The translations under genes and the position numbers were made by a program. Under the pieces are notes generated by a model. It did not search any database and had not been told where the DNA came from. It was given only the letters and a program-made list of their open reading frames with translations. A stretch of 64,000 nt of DNA from Luteolibacter rhizosphaerae (GTDB lineage Bacteria; Verrucomicrobiota; Verrucomicrobiia; Verrucomicrobiales; Akkermansiaceae), in assembly GCF_025950095.1 (NCBI RefSeq), contig NZ_JAPDDR010000010.1, forward strand, positions 62,001 through 126,000. The letters run 5' to 3'. Every line of letters starts with the position of its first letter. Position 1 is the stretch's first letter. Of the stretch, positions 51,822 through 60,703 are shown piece by piece.

Positions 51822-53756
51822 ATGAGTTGGACGGATATTTTTCCGGTTTTTACGGACGAACAGGTCGAAGAGTTCCAGCAGAAGGCGACCCCCGAGGATC
51901 ATGCCCTGCTTGAGGAATGGTGCGGTGTCGCCGAGATCATCAATCCGCGGGAAGGCCGCCATCTCGTGGCTGCCAGCCTCTTCTGGAAGAACAGCACCAC
52001 AGCGGAAGGAGATCTGCCTCCGATCTCCCGGGAGCTGATGAAGGACGCCCGGAAGCAGGGCTTGGTTTCGCGCTTCGCCCCTTGGGACCACTACGTCCAG
52101 CCCCTGATCGATGGCGCAAAGTCGCTGGGAGCCGATCGTCCCGATGTCGTCTTCCGGGTTTATCTCGCAGCGGATCTGCGGTTCCTCGTCGAGGACCTCG
52201 TGTCCGCTGGCTGCGAGGTCTTTCTGATGAAGGGCTCCTCCCTCCGCCATAATCCCGGCGCAATGTGGCGTTTCCTCGCCATCGAAGAGGGAGAGGATCG
52301 TTTGATTACCATTACGGATTCGGATCGCGCACCGATGGTGATTCACGATATCGTCCGCACGGAGGAAATCCTCTCATCCGGTCTGGGCCTGTGGCGGGCT
52401 CCGTATGTCTACGGCGGAGTAGCGAACAACGATGACCCCGGCTTCTACCGGACCATGAACGCCTGTCACTTCGGGGTTCGTGGCGGCCGTCCCATCGGCT
52501 TGCTCATGAGGGCGTTCCTGTGGCACTCGAGCAAGGAAACCATGCCCTGCCAATGTACTATCCAGAACGGCGAGGCAACCGTGCATCTTCCGATCTTCGG
52601 CAGCAACTGGCCGTCTTATGGCTTCGACGAATGGTTTCTCAATGCAGCGGTCTACCCGCGCTGGGCAGAAACCGGGGTGGCTACTTTTTATCCGGCCATC
52701 GGGGCGGGTCCTTCACCGAGTCACTGGTTCACGCTCGACATCGAATACGTGACTTGGGCCAACCCGGCAAGCGAGGTCATCTATTTCGGGCAACCCAGCC
52801 GCATCTCCGCCTTGCTCAAGCAGCGCCATCCGAAGGCTGCTGAAAGCCCGATCCTGGACAGGCTGAGGAAAAGCAAGCTGGCCTCGCGGCGGAATCTTAT
52901 CCCGGAGCCCGCCCGGGAATGGGAGAAAGGTCGAGCTACCCTTGCAGTGGCACGCTATCGGGAAGACCTCGAATGGCTGCTCGAGGTTCCGGAGGACATC
53001 ACCATCGCGGTCTACAACAAAGGCCCCGAGATCTCCGACCCGCGCCTGCTGGAGCGGATCAACCACCTGCAGGTCCTGCCCAACCGCGGTCGGGAGGCGG
53101 ACACCTATCTGCATCATCTGCAATCTTACCCTCACGACAGCGGCGAGAACTGGACCATCTTCGTCCAAGGCGATCCATTCCCGCACAGTCCTAACTTCTT
53201 GGCATTGCTTCGTCACCGCGACGCATGGAAGGACGTCCAGGCGCTCACCGGCATGTATAAGGATGATAACCACACGCCTCCTTGGCTTCTGAGAGAATTA
53301 CAGGATGACGAATGGATTCGGGGTCTGGCCGTTCGAACCGAGTATAGCAGCGCCCGCTCCTTGGGAAACATGAGCTGGAACGACGGAGAGGGTGCCTACC
53401 GCTGTTTTCAAGATTATGCAGACTTCTACAACTTACCGCGGGGCTGGAGCCTGACGGGACATTTCGTCGAGAAATGCGGCTTAGTTCCCATCGCTGAGGA
53501 AGCATGGCGGGCCGTGGTGGTGCGGTACGCCTATGCCGCCATCTTCGCGGTCAAGAACTCCCAGTTGGGACTGATTCCCAAACACAGGATTGAAGCCATG
53601 CGGGAAATGACATGGGAACACTACTCGATCGGCTTCATGTTCGAACGAATGTGGCTTCATCTTTTCGGTCTCCCCTTCCTCACGGAGTCAGCGCTCTTCG
53701 GATTCGAACAGCAGGAGAAGTTCCGCAAGCCCGGGGAAGAGCTTGCCCTCTCCTGA
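51822..53756 (+). CDS. Two-domain protein with C-terminal DUF3431
   Basis: 644 residues. The C-terminal part (about 395-620) matches DUF3431: 'DITIAVYNKGPEISDPRLLE', 'LPNRGREADTYLHHL', 'WTIFVQGDPFPHSPNFLALL' and 'RYAYAAIFAVKNSQLGLIPK'. DUF3431 is a GT-A-related fold of unknown activity. The N-terminal about 300 residues ('FRVYLAADLRFLVEDLVSAG', 'CEVFLMKGSSLRHNPGAMWR') look like another transferase-like domain, but no family is certain. The gene follows a GT-like gene on the same strand. Confidence 0.65.
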   Translation: MSWTDIFPVFTDEQVEEFQQKATPEDHALLEEWCGVAEIINPREGRHLVAASLFWKNSTTAEGDLPPISRELMKDARKQGLVSRFAPWDHYVQPLIDGAKSLGADRPDVVFRVYLAADLRFLVEDLVSAGCEVFLMKGSSLRHNPGAMWRFLAIEEGEDRLITITDSDRAPMVIHDIVRTEEILSSGLGLWRAPYVYGGVANNDDPGFYRTMNACHFGVRGGRPIGLLMRAFLWHSSKETMPCQCTIQNGEATVHLPIFGSNWPSYGFDEWFLNAAVYPRWAETGVATFYPAIGAGPSPSHWFTLDIEYVTWANPASEVIYFGQPSRISALLKQRHPKAAESPILDRLRKSKLASRRNLIPEPAREWEKGRATLAVARYREDLEWLLEVPEDITIAVYNKGPEISDPRLLERINHLQVLPNRGREADTYLHHLQSYPHDSGENWTIFVQGDPFPHSPNFLALLRHRDAWKDVQALTGMYKDDNHTPPWLLRELQDDEWIRGLAVRTEYSSARSLGNMSWNDGEGAYRCFQDYADFYNLPRGWSLTGHFVEKCGLVPIAEEAWRAVVVRYAYAAIFAVKNSQLGLIPKHRIEAMREMTWEHYSIGFMFERMWLHLFGLPFLTESALFGFEQQEKFRKPGEELALS

Positions 53757-53771
53757 AGACCGGAGCCCACC

Positions 53772-55061
53772 TTACTTCACCAGGAAGGGAATGTTCTCCG
53801 CGCTGGCGGCGTCCTTGCCATCCCGCACGTAGAGGAAGAGGCGGTAGGCGCCCTTCTCCTGCGGGGCGGTGAACTTCCATGCCTTCTCGCCCGCGGCTTC
53901 CATGGCCAGCGGCTTCTCCTCGGGAGCGCGTTCGTGGTCGCCGCCCTCCTTGCGGTCGGTAGACTCCGGGGCGATGCGCCAGTCGAGGTTCACCTCGTCG
54001 CCGTTCGGATCGGCCACATCGAGCTTCACCTCCACCGCTTGGCCCGGAGCCACGGAGGAGGCGAGTGCGGGCGCGCTGAAGGCCTCGATGCGCGGGCAGC
54101 GGTTCGCGGGCCACTCGCCGGTCCATGCGCGGGAGACGGCATCGACCGCGGGAAGCTTCTCGCCGGACTTCAGGAACATGCCATACCACGTGGAGGTGGT
54201 CTCCTGCTTCTGGCCCCAGAGGAAAGCGAAGGTGCCGACGCAGAGCCCGGCGGATTCCTCCGCGACCAACTGCTGGGTGGCAAAGTACTTGGCGGCCTTC
54301 TCGCGGCTGCTCGGCTCGATCGGCGCATTCCACGGCGTGTGCGGGACCTCCCAGTGGCCGGAGGGACCGAATTCCGTGAGTGCGAAGGGCTTGTCCCAGC
54401 CCGCATCCTTCACCTGCTTGCCCGCACCGGAGGCGGAGGCATAGGCATTCACGCCGAGGATATCGATGCTCGGGCAGTGATCCTTCACGCCCTTCACCTT
54501 GGCAGGCGCGGCCCCGGCGACGACGGTCATGACGAGGCGCGTGGGGTCCTCTTCCTTCACGATCTTCGCCAGCGCCTCGATCTCCTTCCAAATCCGGCTG
54601 TCCTGGCCGTTCGCGGTGGGGCCTTCCATCTCGTTGCCCAGCCCCCAGATACCGATGGAGGACTCGTGCTTCCACTTCGCGATGGAAGCGCGGATCTGCT
54701 CGCGCTGCTTCTGCACCTGAGCGGGATCCGAGTAGTTGAAGCCGTGCCGCTCATGGGCCACCCAGAGCCCCGCGACGATGGTGAGATTGTGCTTCTTGGC
54801 CCGCTCGGTGAGCGGCAGCCCGTCGTGCGTGGCCGTGAGCGCGTCGATGCCCCAAGTGCGGATCGCATTCCCGCCGCTGGCTTGCAGCACGTCCAGATGC
54901 TCGTGACCGCCGGCCCCGCGGAGGAAGAAAGGCTTGCCATCCCGGACCAGCTCCCAGCCGCCGGAGGACTTCCGCTGCATGGTGATCGGCCCGCCTTGCG
55001 CGAGGGCCGTGGCGGAGAGATCGAGGAAGGTCAGGGCGGCGAGTATCAGGGGAAGCTTCAT
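53772..55061 (-). CDS. Secreted glycoside hydrolase, GH2 TIM-barrel-like
   Basis: 429 residues. A signal peptide (LPLILAALTFLDLSATALAQ) suits export. The barrel starts at 'PFFLRGAGGHEHLDVL' and 'GGNAIRTWGIDA'. G142-N143-E144 in 'GIWGLGNEMEG' carries the acid/base Glu and E230 in 'FALTEFGPSG' is the likely nucleophile. This matches retaining clan-A hydrolases such as GH2/GH5-like enzymes. A C-terminal about 120-residue Ig-like domain follows. Substrate is unknown. It is divergent from a LacI regulator, which probably controls it. Confidence 0.78.
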   Translation of the reverse strand: MKLPLILAALTFLDLSATALAQGGPITMQRKSSGGWELVRDGKPFFLRGAGGHEHLDVLQASGGNAIRTWGIDALTATHDGLPLTERAKKHNLTIVAGLWVAHERHGFNYSDPAQVQKQREQIRASIAKWKHESSIGIWGLGNEMEGPTANGQDSRIWKEIEALAKIVKEEDPTRLVMTVVAGAAPAKVKGVKDHCPSIDILGVNAYASASGAGKQVKDAGWDKPFALTEFGPSGHWEVPHTPWNAPIEPSSREKAAKYFATQQLVAEESAGLCVGTFAFLWGQKQETTSTWYGMFLKSGEKLPAVDAVSRAWTGEWPANRCPRIEAFSAPALASSVAPGQAVEVKLDVADPNGDEVNLDWRIAPESTDRKEGGDHERAPEEKPLAMEAAGEKAWKFTAPQEKGAYRLFLYVRDGKDAASAENIPFLVK

Positions 55062-55084
55062 GCGTCGGGGCGGATTACGGGGTC

Positions 55085-55106
55085 TTGTTGCATAAAATTA
55101 CAACAA
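55085..55106. promoter_or_regulatory. Candidate LacI-type operator in the GH2/LacI divergent region
   Basis: TTGTTG (55085-55090) and CAACAA (55101-55106) form an inverted repeat with an AT-rich centre. It is positioned 24 bp before the hydrolase start and 121 bp before the regulator start. Binding by the neighbouring LacI protein is inference. Confidence 0.45.
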
Positions 55107-55226
55107 TTATCCCTCGGGATGGGCAAGCGGATGCCACGAAAGCCGCTTGTCCGACAGGAGGCGGTTCTTGCCAGCGTGGCGGGAGGGGTTCATGCTGCCG
55201 CGAGTCCTTGAGAAACAACCCGCGAA

Positions 55227-56282
55227 GTGACTGACGTAAACCAACAATTGATTGCCGACCGCCTGGGCATTTCCCGGGCCACGGTTTCGCGCTGCTTCAC
55301 GAACCACGCGGGCATCAGTCCGGTGACGCGGGCGAAGGTCTTCCAGATCGCGGCGGAGCTGGGCTACGCGCACATGGAGACGCGGACGCGGACGAAGAAG
55401 GTCTCCCCCTCCCGGATCGACCTCTGCGTGCTGATCTGCACCGAGACGAAGGAGTATTTCAGCGGCGGCTACGAGAGCCCGGGGGCCCAGATCCTGGAGG
55501 GTGTCTCCGAGTACGCACAATTGCACGGCGCGCGGGTGGAGATGCACCTGGTCCCCCCCGCGGTGGACAGCTTCGACCACCCGGAACTGCAGCGGATCAC
55601 CAGCCTGTCCAAGCGGCGGACCAGCGGCGTGCTGCTCATCTACCCCTTCCCGGAGAAGGTGATCGAGGGTCTGGCCGAGCGCTTCCCGATCGTCTCGCTG
55701 GTGGACCAGTATGAGCACAACGCGATCGATTGCGTGGACGTGGACCACTACCACGGGGTCTCGGAGCTGGTGGATCATCTGATGGCGGCCGGTCACCGTC
55801 GGATCGGTTTCTACACGCGCAAGTATCAGGTGGAAGCCGGCTGGTCCTTCCGCCGCTACAGCGCCTTCATCGAGAAGATGACGCGCCTGCGCCTGAAAGT
55901 CGACCCGCTGGATGTCATCGGCGTCTTCCCCCGCCCCGAGCTTGAGCTGGAGGAAAGTTTCGATGCCGCCGCCGAGCGGACCAAGGCAGGCGTGACCGCA
56001 TGGATCTGCGCGGCGGACCACCAGGCCTACGACCTCATTCTCGGGCTGAAGAAGCGCGGGCTGAAGGTCCCGGCGGATGTCTCCGTGACCGGCTTCGACG
56101 GGATCGAGCGCCGCGGCAACCGCCCGGCCCTGACCACCATCGAGATCCCCTTCCGGGAGATCGGCGGCAGCGGCACGCAGCGGCTCGCGGCACGACTGAA
56201 GAAGCGCTTCCACCAGTCCCAGCACGTCTACATCTCCGGCCGCCTCCGCGAGGGGAATACCGTGGGCCCGGCGCGGCTCTGA
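55227..56282 (+). CDS. LacI-family transcriptional regulator
   Basis: 351 residues from a GTG start. N-terminal HTH 'NQQLIADRLGISRATVSRCF' (residues about 5-24) with the hinge region near 45-60, then the periplasmic-binding-like effector domain. Typical segments include 'ISLSKRRTSGVLLIYPFP'-like strand positions, 'HYHGVSELVDHLMAAGHRRI' and 'KVPADVSVTGFDGIERRGNR'. It is divergently transcribed from a glycoside hydrolase, suggesting repression until the cognate sugar is present. Confidence 0.9.
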   Translation: MTDVNQQLIADRLGISRATVSRCFTNHAGISPVTRAKVFQIAAELGYAHMETRTRTKKVSPSRIDLCVLICTETKEYFSGGYESPGAQILEGVSEYAQLHGARVEMHLVPPAVDSFDHPELQRITSLSKRRTSGVLLIYPFPEKVIEGLAERFPIVSLVDQYEHNAIDCVDVDHYHGVSELVDHLMAAGHRRIGFYTRKYQVEAGWSFRRYSAFIEKMTRLRLKVDPLDVIGVFPRPELELEESFDAAAERTKAGVTAWICAADHQAYDLILGLKKRGLKVPADVSVTGFDGIERRGNRPALTTIEIPFREIGGSGTQRLAARLKKRFHQSQHVYISGRLREGNTVGPARL

Positions 56283-56318
56283 TCCGGGACCGGCTTCACA
56301 AAACCGGCCCCGCATGTT

Positions 56319-56324
56319 AGGAGG
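56319..56324 (+). promoter_or_regulatory. Shine-Dalgarno sequence fixing the DUF1294 start
   Basis: AGGAGG ends 7 bases before the ATG at 56332, supporting that start over the in-frame ATG at 56314. Confidence 0.6.
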
Positions 56325-56331
56325 CCGGGAG

Positions 56332-56850
56332 ATGAGTCGTTCTCCTCACCCGCCGCCACGGGGCCACCGGTCCCGCCGGGATGGCCGCGGGCGCGAGGAA
56401 CAGCGGCCACCCGCCCGCCCCGGACAGGTCCTGCCGGATGGCAGGCGCAGGGGCCTGAGACTCGGGAACTGGCTCGCCTTCTTGCTCCTGATCGCGCTGC
56501 CGTGCCGCGCCTTGTTCGAGCTGGCCCGCTTGGTCGATTGGCGGATCCTCTCCTTCGGCCCGATCTGCCTCACCGCCGCGTCCTTCTTCCTCTACCGCCA
56601 CGACAAGCTGCAGGCACAGGCGGGCGGCTGGCGGATCCCGGAGACCACGCTGCACTTCATCGACCTGATCGGCGGCTGGCCCGGGGGATTTCTGGCGCAG
56701 CGGGAGTATCGGCACAAGACGGCGAAGGGCTCCTTCCAGTTCATCTTCTGGATGACGGTGGCGCTGCATCAGTTCCTCGCACTCGATTCGCTGCTGGCAT
56801 GGCGATTTACAAAGGAGCTGCTGAGGCGGTTTACGAGCGGGGGCGAGTGA
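56332..56850 (+). CDS. DUF1294 membrane protein
   Basis: 172 residues. A basic, Pro-rich N-terminal segment (about 1-45) is followed by membrane helices near 48-65 and 70-90. The DUF1294 core follows: 'FFLYRHDKLQAQAGGWRIPE', 'TLHFIDLIGGWPGGFLAQRE' and 'RHKTAKGSFQFIFWMTVALH'. The 'YRHDK' and 'GG-PG' motifs are characteristic of the family; some members are fused to cold-shock domains, but none is present here. Function unknown. Confidence 0.85.
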   Translation: MSRSPHPPPRGHRSRRDGRGREEQRPPARPGQVLPDGRRRGLRLGNWLAFLLLIALPCRALFELARLVDWRILSFGPICLTAASFFLYRHDKLQAQAGGWRIPETTLHFIDLIGGWPGGFLAQREYRHKTAKGSFQFIFWMTVALHQFLALDSLLAWRFTKELLRRFTSGGE

Positions 56851-56908
56851 TTGTCCGCGAGCCGGGCGACATGAGCCTCGCGGTCCGGAGTGAAGGATTT
56901 TCCGGCAC

Positions 56909-58222
56909 CTAGTCGCCAAGAAGCTGACGGTCGGCGGGCGGTAGCGATTCCAGCCACTTGCCAGCGGCAGCAGGGTCCGCGTTCTTCCAGAAGTCCCGTA
57001 GTACGATGAGTGCCGTAGTTCGCGTCTCGGAATCGGAGATACCGGAGCTAAGGCGGACCGCATCCTCGAAACATCTCATCCCGGCCAAGGAACGAATGCC
57101 GCGCTCATGGAACTGGTCGCGCAATTGACCTTCCGGCAAGCGCCCGATCCAGCCGATCATCTCCTCCCGGCGGGACTGCATCGCATTCGCGACCGTATTT
57201 CCCGCCGCCTCCGGGATCGAGTCGATGCCTGGATTCCGTTCCAGCCAAGCGTCGAAAGCGGTCGCGGGAGAACTGCCCGCCTGCCGGGAAAGGACGATGC
57301 CATCGAGCTCGCGCCGCTCCTCTTCACCGAGGTGTTCCGCCGACTGGATGCGACCGAGGGCCGCCTCCGGATCCTTCGCGGCAAGGTCCATGAAGAGCCA
57401 CTTCTCGGCTTCGCTCATCTTACCTTCCGGCGTGAACTCACGGGCCATCGCTAAGAGCCCGTCGACCGGCAGATTTTGCTCGGCGGCGGCGGACACCAGC
57501 GTAGGCAGGAGGCTACTCCTGTCATTTGCGCCCAGAAGAGGCAGCTCCTTTTCCACGAGGGCAAAGTGCGACTTGGCCAGGTCGCGGAAGAGATTCGACC
57601 GCATGGGGCCGCGATACTGTTCCAAGTCACCCGGCAGATCTTCCTGTCGCAGCCAGGCAAGCGCTGCGGCCGGAGCGACTTCCCCCCAAGCACCGAGGGC
57701 GCGGGCGCGGACCAGATGGTCGATGCGATGGCCCACCGAACAGCCGGCCACCGCTCCGGGACCGTCCTTCACGGCCCAGGCCTTCACGATCTCCAAGCGC
57801 AGGAAGGTATGGGAAGGAAGGCCGCCCATGGGTGGGACCTCATGCAGAAAGGCCTTCAAATCTTCCGCATCGAGGGTAGCGAGCAGTCGATGCGTCTCAT
57901 CATCCAGCTCCCAGTTTAGTCCGTACTCGGAGTGAACCATCCAAAGGCGCTTCACCTGTTCCTTCACGGCGGCGACCCGGCGAGCCCGGGCCTCCGGGGG
58001 TTCACTCCTGCGGCCATGCGAGTGAGGATGGATGGCCTGCTTGTCGGCAGGTAAACGGTCCACGACCGAGGATGAGGAAGTTTTCTTCCCGATGCCATTG
58101 TCAGACGGCGATCCCGCAACGCCATCCACGGAAAGACCTCCGCCGATCCATGCGGCAATGCCGAAGACAATGAGCGCGATGCCGCTCCGGAGCAGGAACT
58201 GCCGCGAGGATCTACTCTTCAT
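56909..58222 (-). CDS. Membrane-anchored helical-repeat protein (paralogue 5 of 6)
   Basis: 437 residues from the ATG at 58220-58222. The start overlaps the upstream gene's stop by 11 bp and fits a signal anchor ('SGIALIVFGIAAWIGGGLSV'). Repeats include 'APAAALAWLRQEDLPGD', 'DPEAALGRIQSAEHLGEE', 'SPATAFDAWLERNPGID' and 'DPAAAGKWLESLPPADRQ'. No catalytic motif. It forms a tandem pair with the next paralogue, so recent local duplication or coupled function is possible. Confidence 0.7.
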   Translation of the reverse strand: MKSRSSRQFLLRSGIALIVFGIAAWIGGGLSVDGVAGSPSDNGIGKKTSSSSVVDRLPADKQAIHPHSHGRRSEPPEARARRVAAVKEQVKRLWMVHSEYGLNWELDDETHRLLATLDAEDLKAFLHEVPPMGGLPSHTFLRLEIVKAWAVKDGPGAVAGCSVGHRIDHLVRARALGAWGEVAPAAALAWLRQEDLPGDLEQYRGPMRSNLFRDLAKSHFALVEKELPLLGANDRSSLLPTLVSAAAEQNLPVDGLLAMAREFTPEGKMSEAEKWLFMDLAAKDPEAALGRIQSAEHLGEEERRELDGIVLSRQAGSSPATAFDAWLERNPGIDSIPEAAGNTVANAMQSRREEMIGWIGRLPEGQLRDQFHERGIRSLAGMRCFEDAVRLSSGISDSETRTTALIVLRDFWKNADPAAAGKWLESLPPADRQLLGD

Positions 58223-59420
58223 CGGGAGCGGGCTCGTTGACAAAGGCTGCGACATCCGGCGTGGCACGGGCAAGCCAGCGCGCAGCGGCTTCCGGGTCGA
58301 TCGCTTGAAGCCGGGAATGGTTGGCGCGGATTCTTTCGCCCATCCGCGCCCGGCTTTCCGCATAGGAGTATCCGGAACTGAGAGAGAGCTTCATTTGATC
58401 CATGGCGCTCTCGAGCAAGGCGGCCGGTCGGTCCTGGCGGGCGAGCCAGTCGCTGGCGGCATCTGGGTCGCCCTGCTGCCAGAGATAGAGGACGTAGCCG
58501 CGATCCCCCGGGGTGCCGAGGCCGGGATTGGCATCGAGCCAAGCGACGGTCTCCGCGATGTTCTCCCGGGCACAAGCTTGCAAGCTTTTCGAGCGCGCCG
58601 TCTCCCGGGCTTCGGCGGTGAAAGGCAAGGCTTCGATGAGGTCGAGCGACTCACGGGGCGAACGACGCTCGGCGGCACTCGCCATGGTCTCCGCGGCGAG
58701 CAGGCGGTCCTCTTCGCCAGCGTTCGTCAACAAGGCGAAACACTCGGCCCGGCCGGTTTCGCTGGCGGCATGCGATCGGGCGAGGAGCATCACGAATTGG
58801 CGGCGTATCCCCTCGGGCAGGTTCCCGGCCTCCGCGCAAGCGGTGGCAAGGGGCTTCTGCAAGAGCACGGCGGCACGGACGCGGTCGAGCCGGTTGGAAT
58901 CAATGGCCTCCGGATGAGCGAGCGCCCAGCGCGTGGCGGCAACCTGATCCCGCAGCATCCAGGAATTGAAGAGGCTGGGCAGGGTGAATTCATTGGGCCC
59001 ACCCTGTCGGCTCAGGAGGCTATCGAGCGCAGGCTGAGGATCGAGTTCGGCCCAGCGGGCGAGCAGCATGGAGGCCACCGGATTGGGCGGATCCAATTGG
59101 AGCGGATCACCCGCGATCCGGAGGCCTTCCTGCACTTGTTCCAAGGAGAAGCCGCGGATGCGTTTCCACGCGGGGATGCGGGTGGCGTTCTGGGGATTCC
59201 TGGATGTCTGCTCGATGAGTTCGCGGACGAGGGTGGCGGTGTCAGGCGGTCCTTCGCGGTGCTTGGGGATGGCTGGCGCTGGAGAGGAGCGGGAGACCTC
59301 GGTAGTTTCCGTTGGCGAAATGAACTCCGTTTTGTCGTGACCATTCAGCGCGCGGCCAGCCCATGCGGAGAAAAGAGAGCCGGTGAGCAGAAAGAGGAGA
59401 TAGCCGCGGGTGAGAAGCAC
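58212..59420 (-). CDS. Membrane-anchored helical-repeat protein (paralogue 6 of 6)
   Basis: 402 residues from a GTG start at 59418-59420. A hydrophobic segment 'GYLLFLLTGSLFSAWAGRAL' anchors or exports it. Repeats include 'DPQPALDSLLSRQGGPNE', 'SPRESLDLIEALPFTAEA', 'DPDAASDWLARQDRPA' and 'DPEAAARWLARATPD'. The stop lies inside the start region of the downstream paralogue (11-bp overlap), indicating translational coupling. Function unknown. Confidence 0.7.
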   Translation of the reverse strand: MLLTRGYLLFLLTGSLFSAWAGRALNGHDKTEFISPTETTEVSRSSPAPAIPKHREGPPDTATLVRELIEQTSRNPQNATRIPAWKRIRGFSLEQVQEGLRIAGDPLQLDPPNPVASMLLARWAELDPQPALDSLLSRQGGPNEFTLPSLFNSWMLRDQVAATRWALAHPEAIDSNRLDRVRAAVLLQKPLATACAEAGNLPEGIRRQFVMLLARSHAASETGRAECFALLTNAGEEDRLLAAETMASAAERRSPRESLDLIEALPFTAEARETARSKSLQACARENIAETVAWLDANPGLGTPGDRGYVLYLWQQGDPDAASDWLARQDRPAALLESAMDQMKLSLSSGYSYAESRARMGERIRANHSRLQAIDPEAAARWLARATPDVAAFVNEPAPDEE

Positions 59421-59572
59421 GAGTCGGAGACATAAGTGCTAAGGGAGCGGTGGCAGGATGGTCAAGATCGGGGGTTAGGACGGGTCGAGAAGCGCGGTGG
59501 CGGTGCGGGCGGAACCGCAGCAGGCGAGGGATTGCTTGCAACCGCGCAAGCGATCCCTTATCTGCATGGGCC

Positions 59573-59908
59573 ATGAACGAGGGCCCGCAAGATGAGCGTT
59601 TGCTTCAGGAGATCCGCGAACTGCGCAAGGACATGGGGCGCTGGGTGCGGAACTCGCTCTTCGTGTTCTCGGGTGCCGTGCTGCTGGTCTGCCTGTTTTT
59701 CGGTAAGGACCTCTCGAAGGGCACCAAGGAATTACTCGGCGAGGCCGGCTCGGTGATCGGGGCGGGCCTGCTGCTGGTGGGCTTCCTGTATCTGGTGGGC
59801 CTGTTCTTCCAGAGCTTCTTCAATTTCCTGCGTCGCCGCCGCTACGAGCGGGAGTCCTTCGCGATTCTCTCCGGTCGCGCCCCGGGGAGCCGCCGCCGCT
59901 TGGATTGA
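59573..59908 (+). CDS. Small two-helix membrane protein
   Basis: 111 residues from ATG 59573. An amphipathic N-terminal helix ('RLLQEIRELRKDMGRWVRNS') precedes transmembrane segments at about 27-43 and 57-80, and the tail is strongly basic. No family recognised; it resembles small regulators or accessory membrane proteins by architecture only. It is divergent from the paralogue 6 gene. Confidence 0.55.
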   Translation: MNEGPQDERLLQEIRELRKDMGRWVRNSLFVFSGAVLLVCLFFGKDLSKGTKELLGEAGSVIGAGLLLVGFLYLVGLFFQSFFNFLRRRRYERESFAILSGRAPGSRRRLD

Positions 59909-59962
59909 GCTTGGCGGAGATCCTCTCTTGTCTCCCGGCGCTGCTGCCCTCTAATCAGCGGC

Positions 59963-60703
59963 GTGGCCATTGACGTCGCCTTCATTTCCCGGGTGGATTC
60001 GCCGCGCTTCTGCGAGCGGCTGTTCGCCGTGCTGCCCGACGTGATGTTCTGCCTGAAGGACACGGAGCGGCGCTACCGGGCGCTGAACCAGGCCTTCGTG
60101 GAGCGGATCGGCCTCAAGGACACGCGGCGGCTGATCGGCCGCTTGGCCGAGGAGTTTTTCCCGAAGGCGCTGGCTGAAACCTATCGCGAGCAGGACGACC
60201 ACGTGCTGGGCACCGGCTCGGAGATCATCGACCAACTGGAACTTTCCCTGAACCGCGATGGTTCGCAGGGCTGGTATCTGGCCACGAAAGTCCCGCTGCA
60301 CGACCGCAACGGCAAGATCATCGGACTGGCCTCCGTGTCCCGCGACCTGCGGGCCCCGCGCGAGGGCGATGCCGAGCTGGCGGGCGTGGCGAAGGTGGCG
60401 GAACACATCCGCGATCATCTGGACGAGCCGCTGCGGGCGGCGGAATTGGCCGCCATCGCAGGCCTCTCCCCCACCCAGCTCGAGCGCCGCATGCACCGCG
60501 TCTTCCAGCTCAGCACCACCCAATTCGTGCGCAAGAGCCGGATCGAACACGCGGCCCGCTTGCTGCGTGAAACGCCGATGGCGATCGCGGATGTGGCGCT
60601 GGAATGCGGCTACGGCGACCAGACGGCGCTCACCCGGCAGTTCCGCAGCATGGTGGGCATGCCGCCCGCGGCCTATCGCGATCACGTCCGCAAGCGGCTA
60701 TGA
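59963..60703 (+). CDS. PAS-AraC one-component transcriptional regulator
   Basis: 246 residues from a GTG start. A PAS domain occupies about residues 17-125 ('CERLFAVLPDVMFCLKDTER', 'PLHDRNGKIIGLASVSRDLR'). The C-terminal AraC HTH_18 domain at about 140-246 carries 'AELAAIAGLSPTQLERRMHR' and 'IADVALECGYGDQTALTRQF'. The pair makes a sensor-regulator in one chain; ligand or redox signal unknown. Its TGA overlaps the nadD start (ATGA), linking the two in translation. Confidence 0.85.
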   Translation: MAIDVAFISRVDSPRFCERLFAVLPDVMFCLKDTERRYRALNQAFVERIGLKDTRRLIGRLAEEFFPKALAETYREQDDHVLGTGSEIIDQLELSLNRDGSQGWYLATKVPLHDRNGKIIGLASVSRDLRAPREGDAELAGVAKVAEHIRDHLDEPLRAAELAAIAGLSPTQLERRMHRVFQLSTTQFVRKSRIEHAARLLRETPMAIADVALECGYGDQTALTRQFRSMVGMPPAAYRDHVRKRL

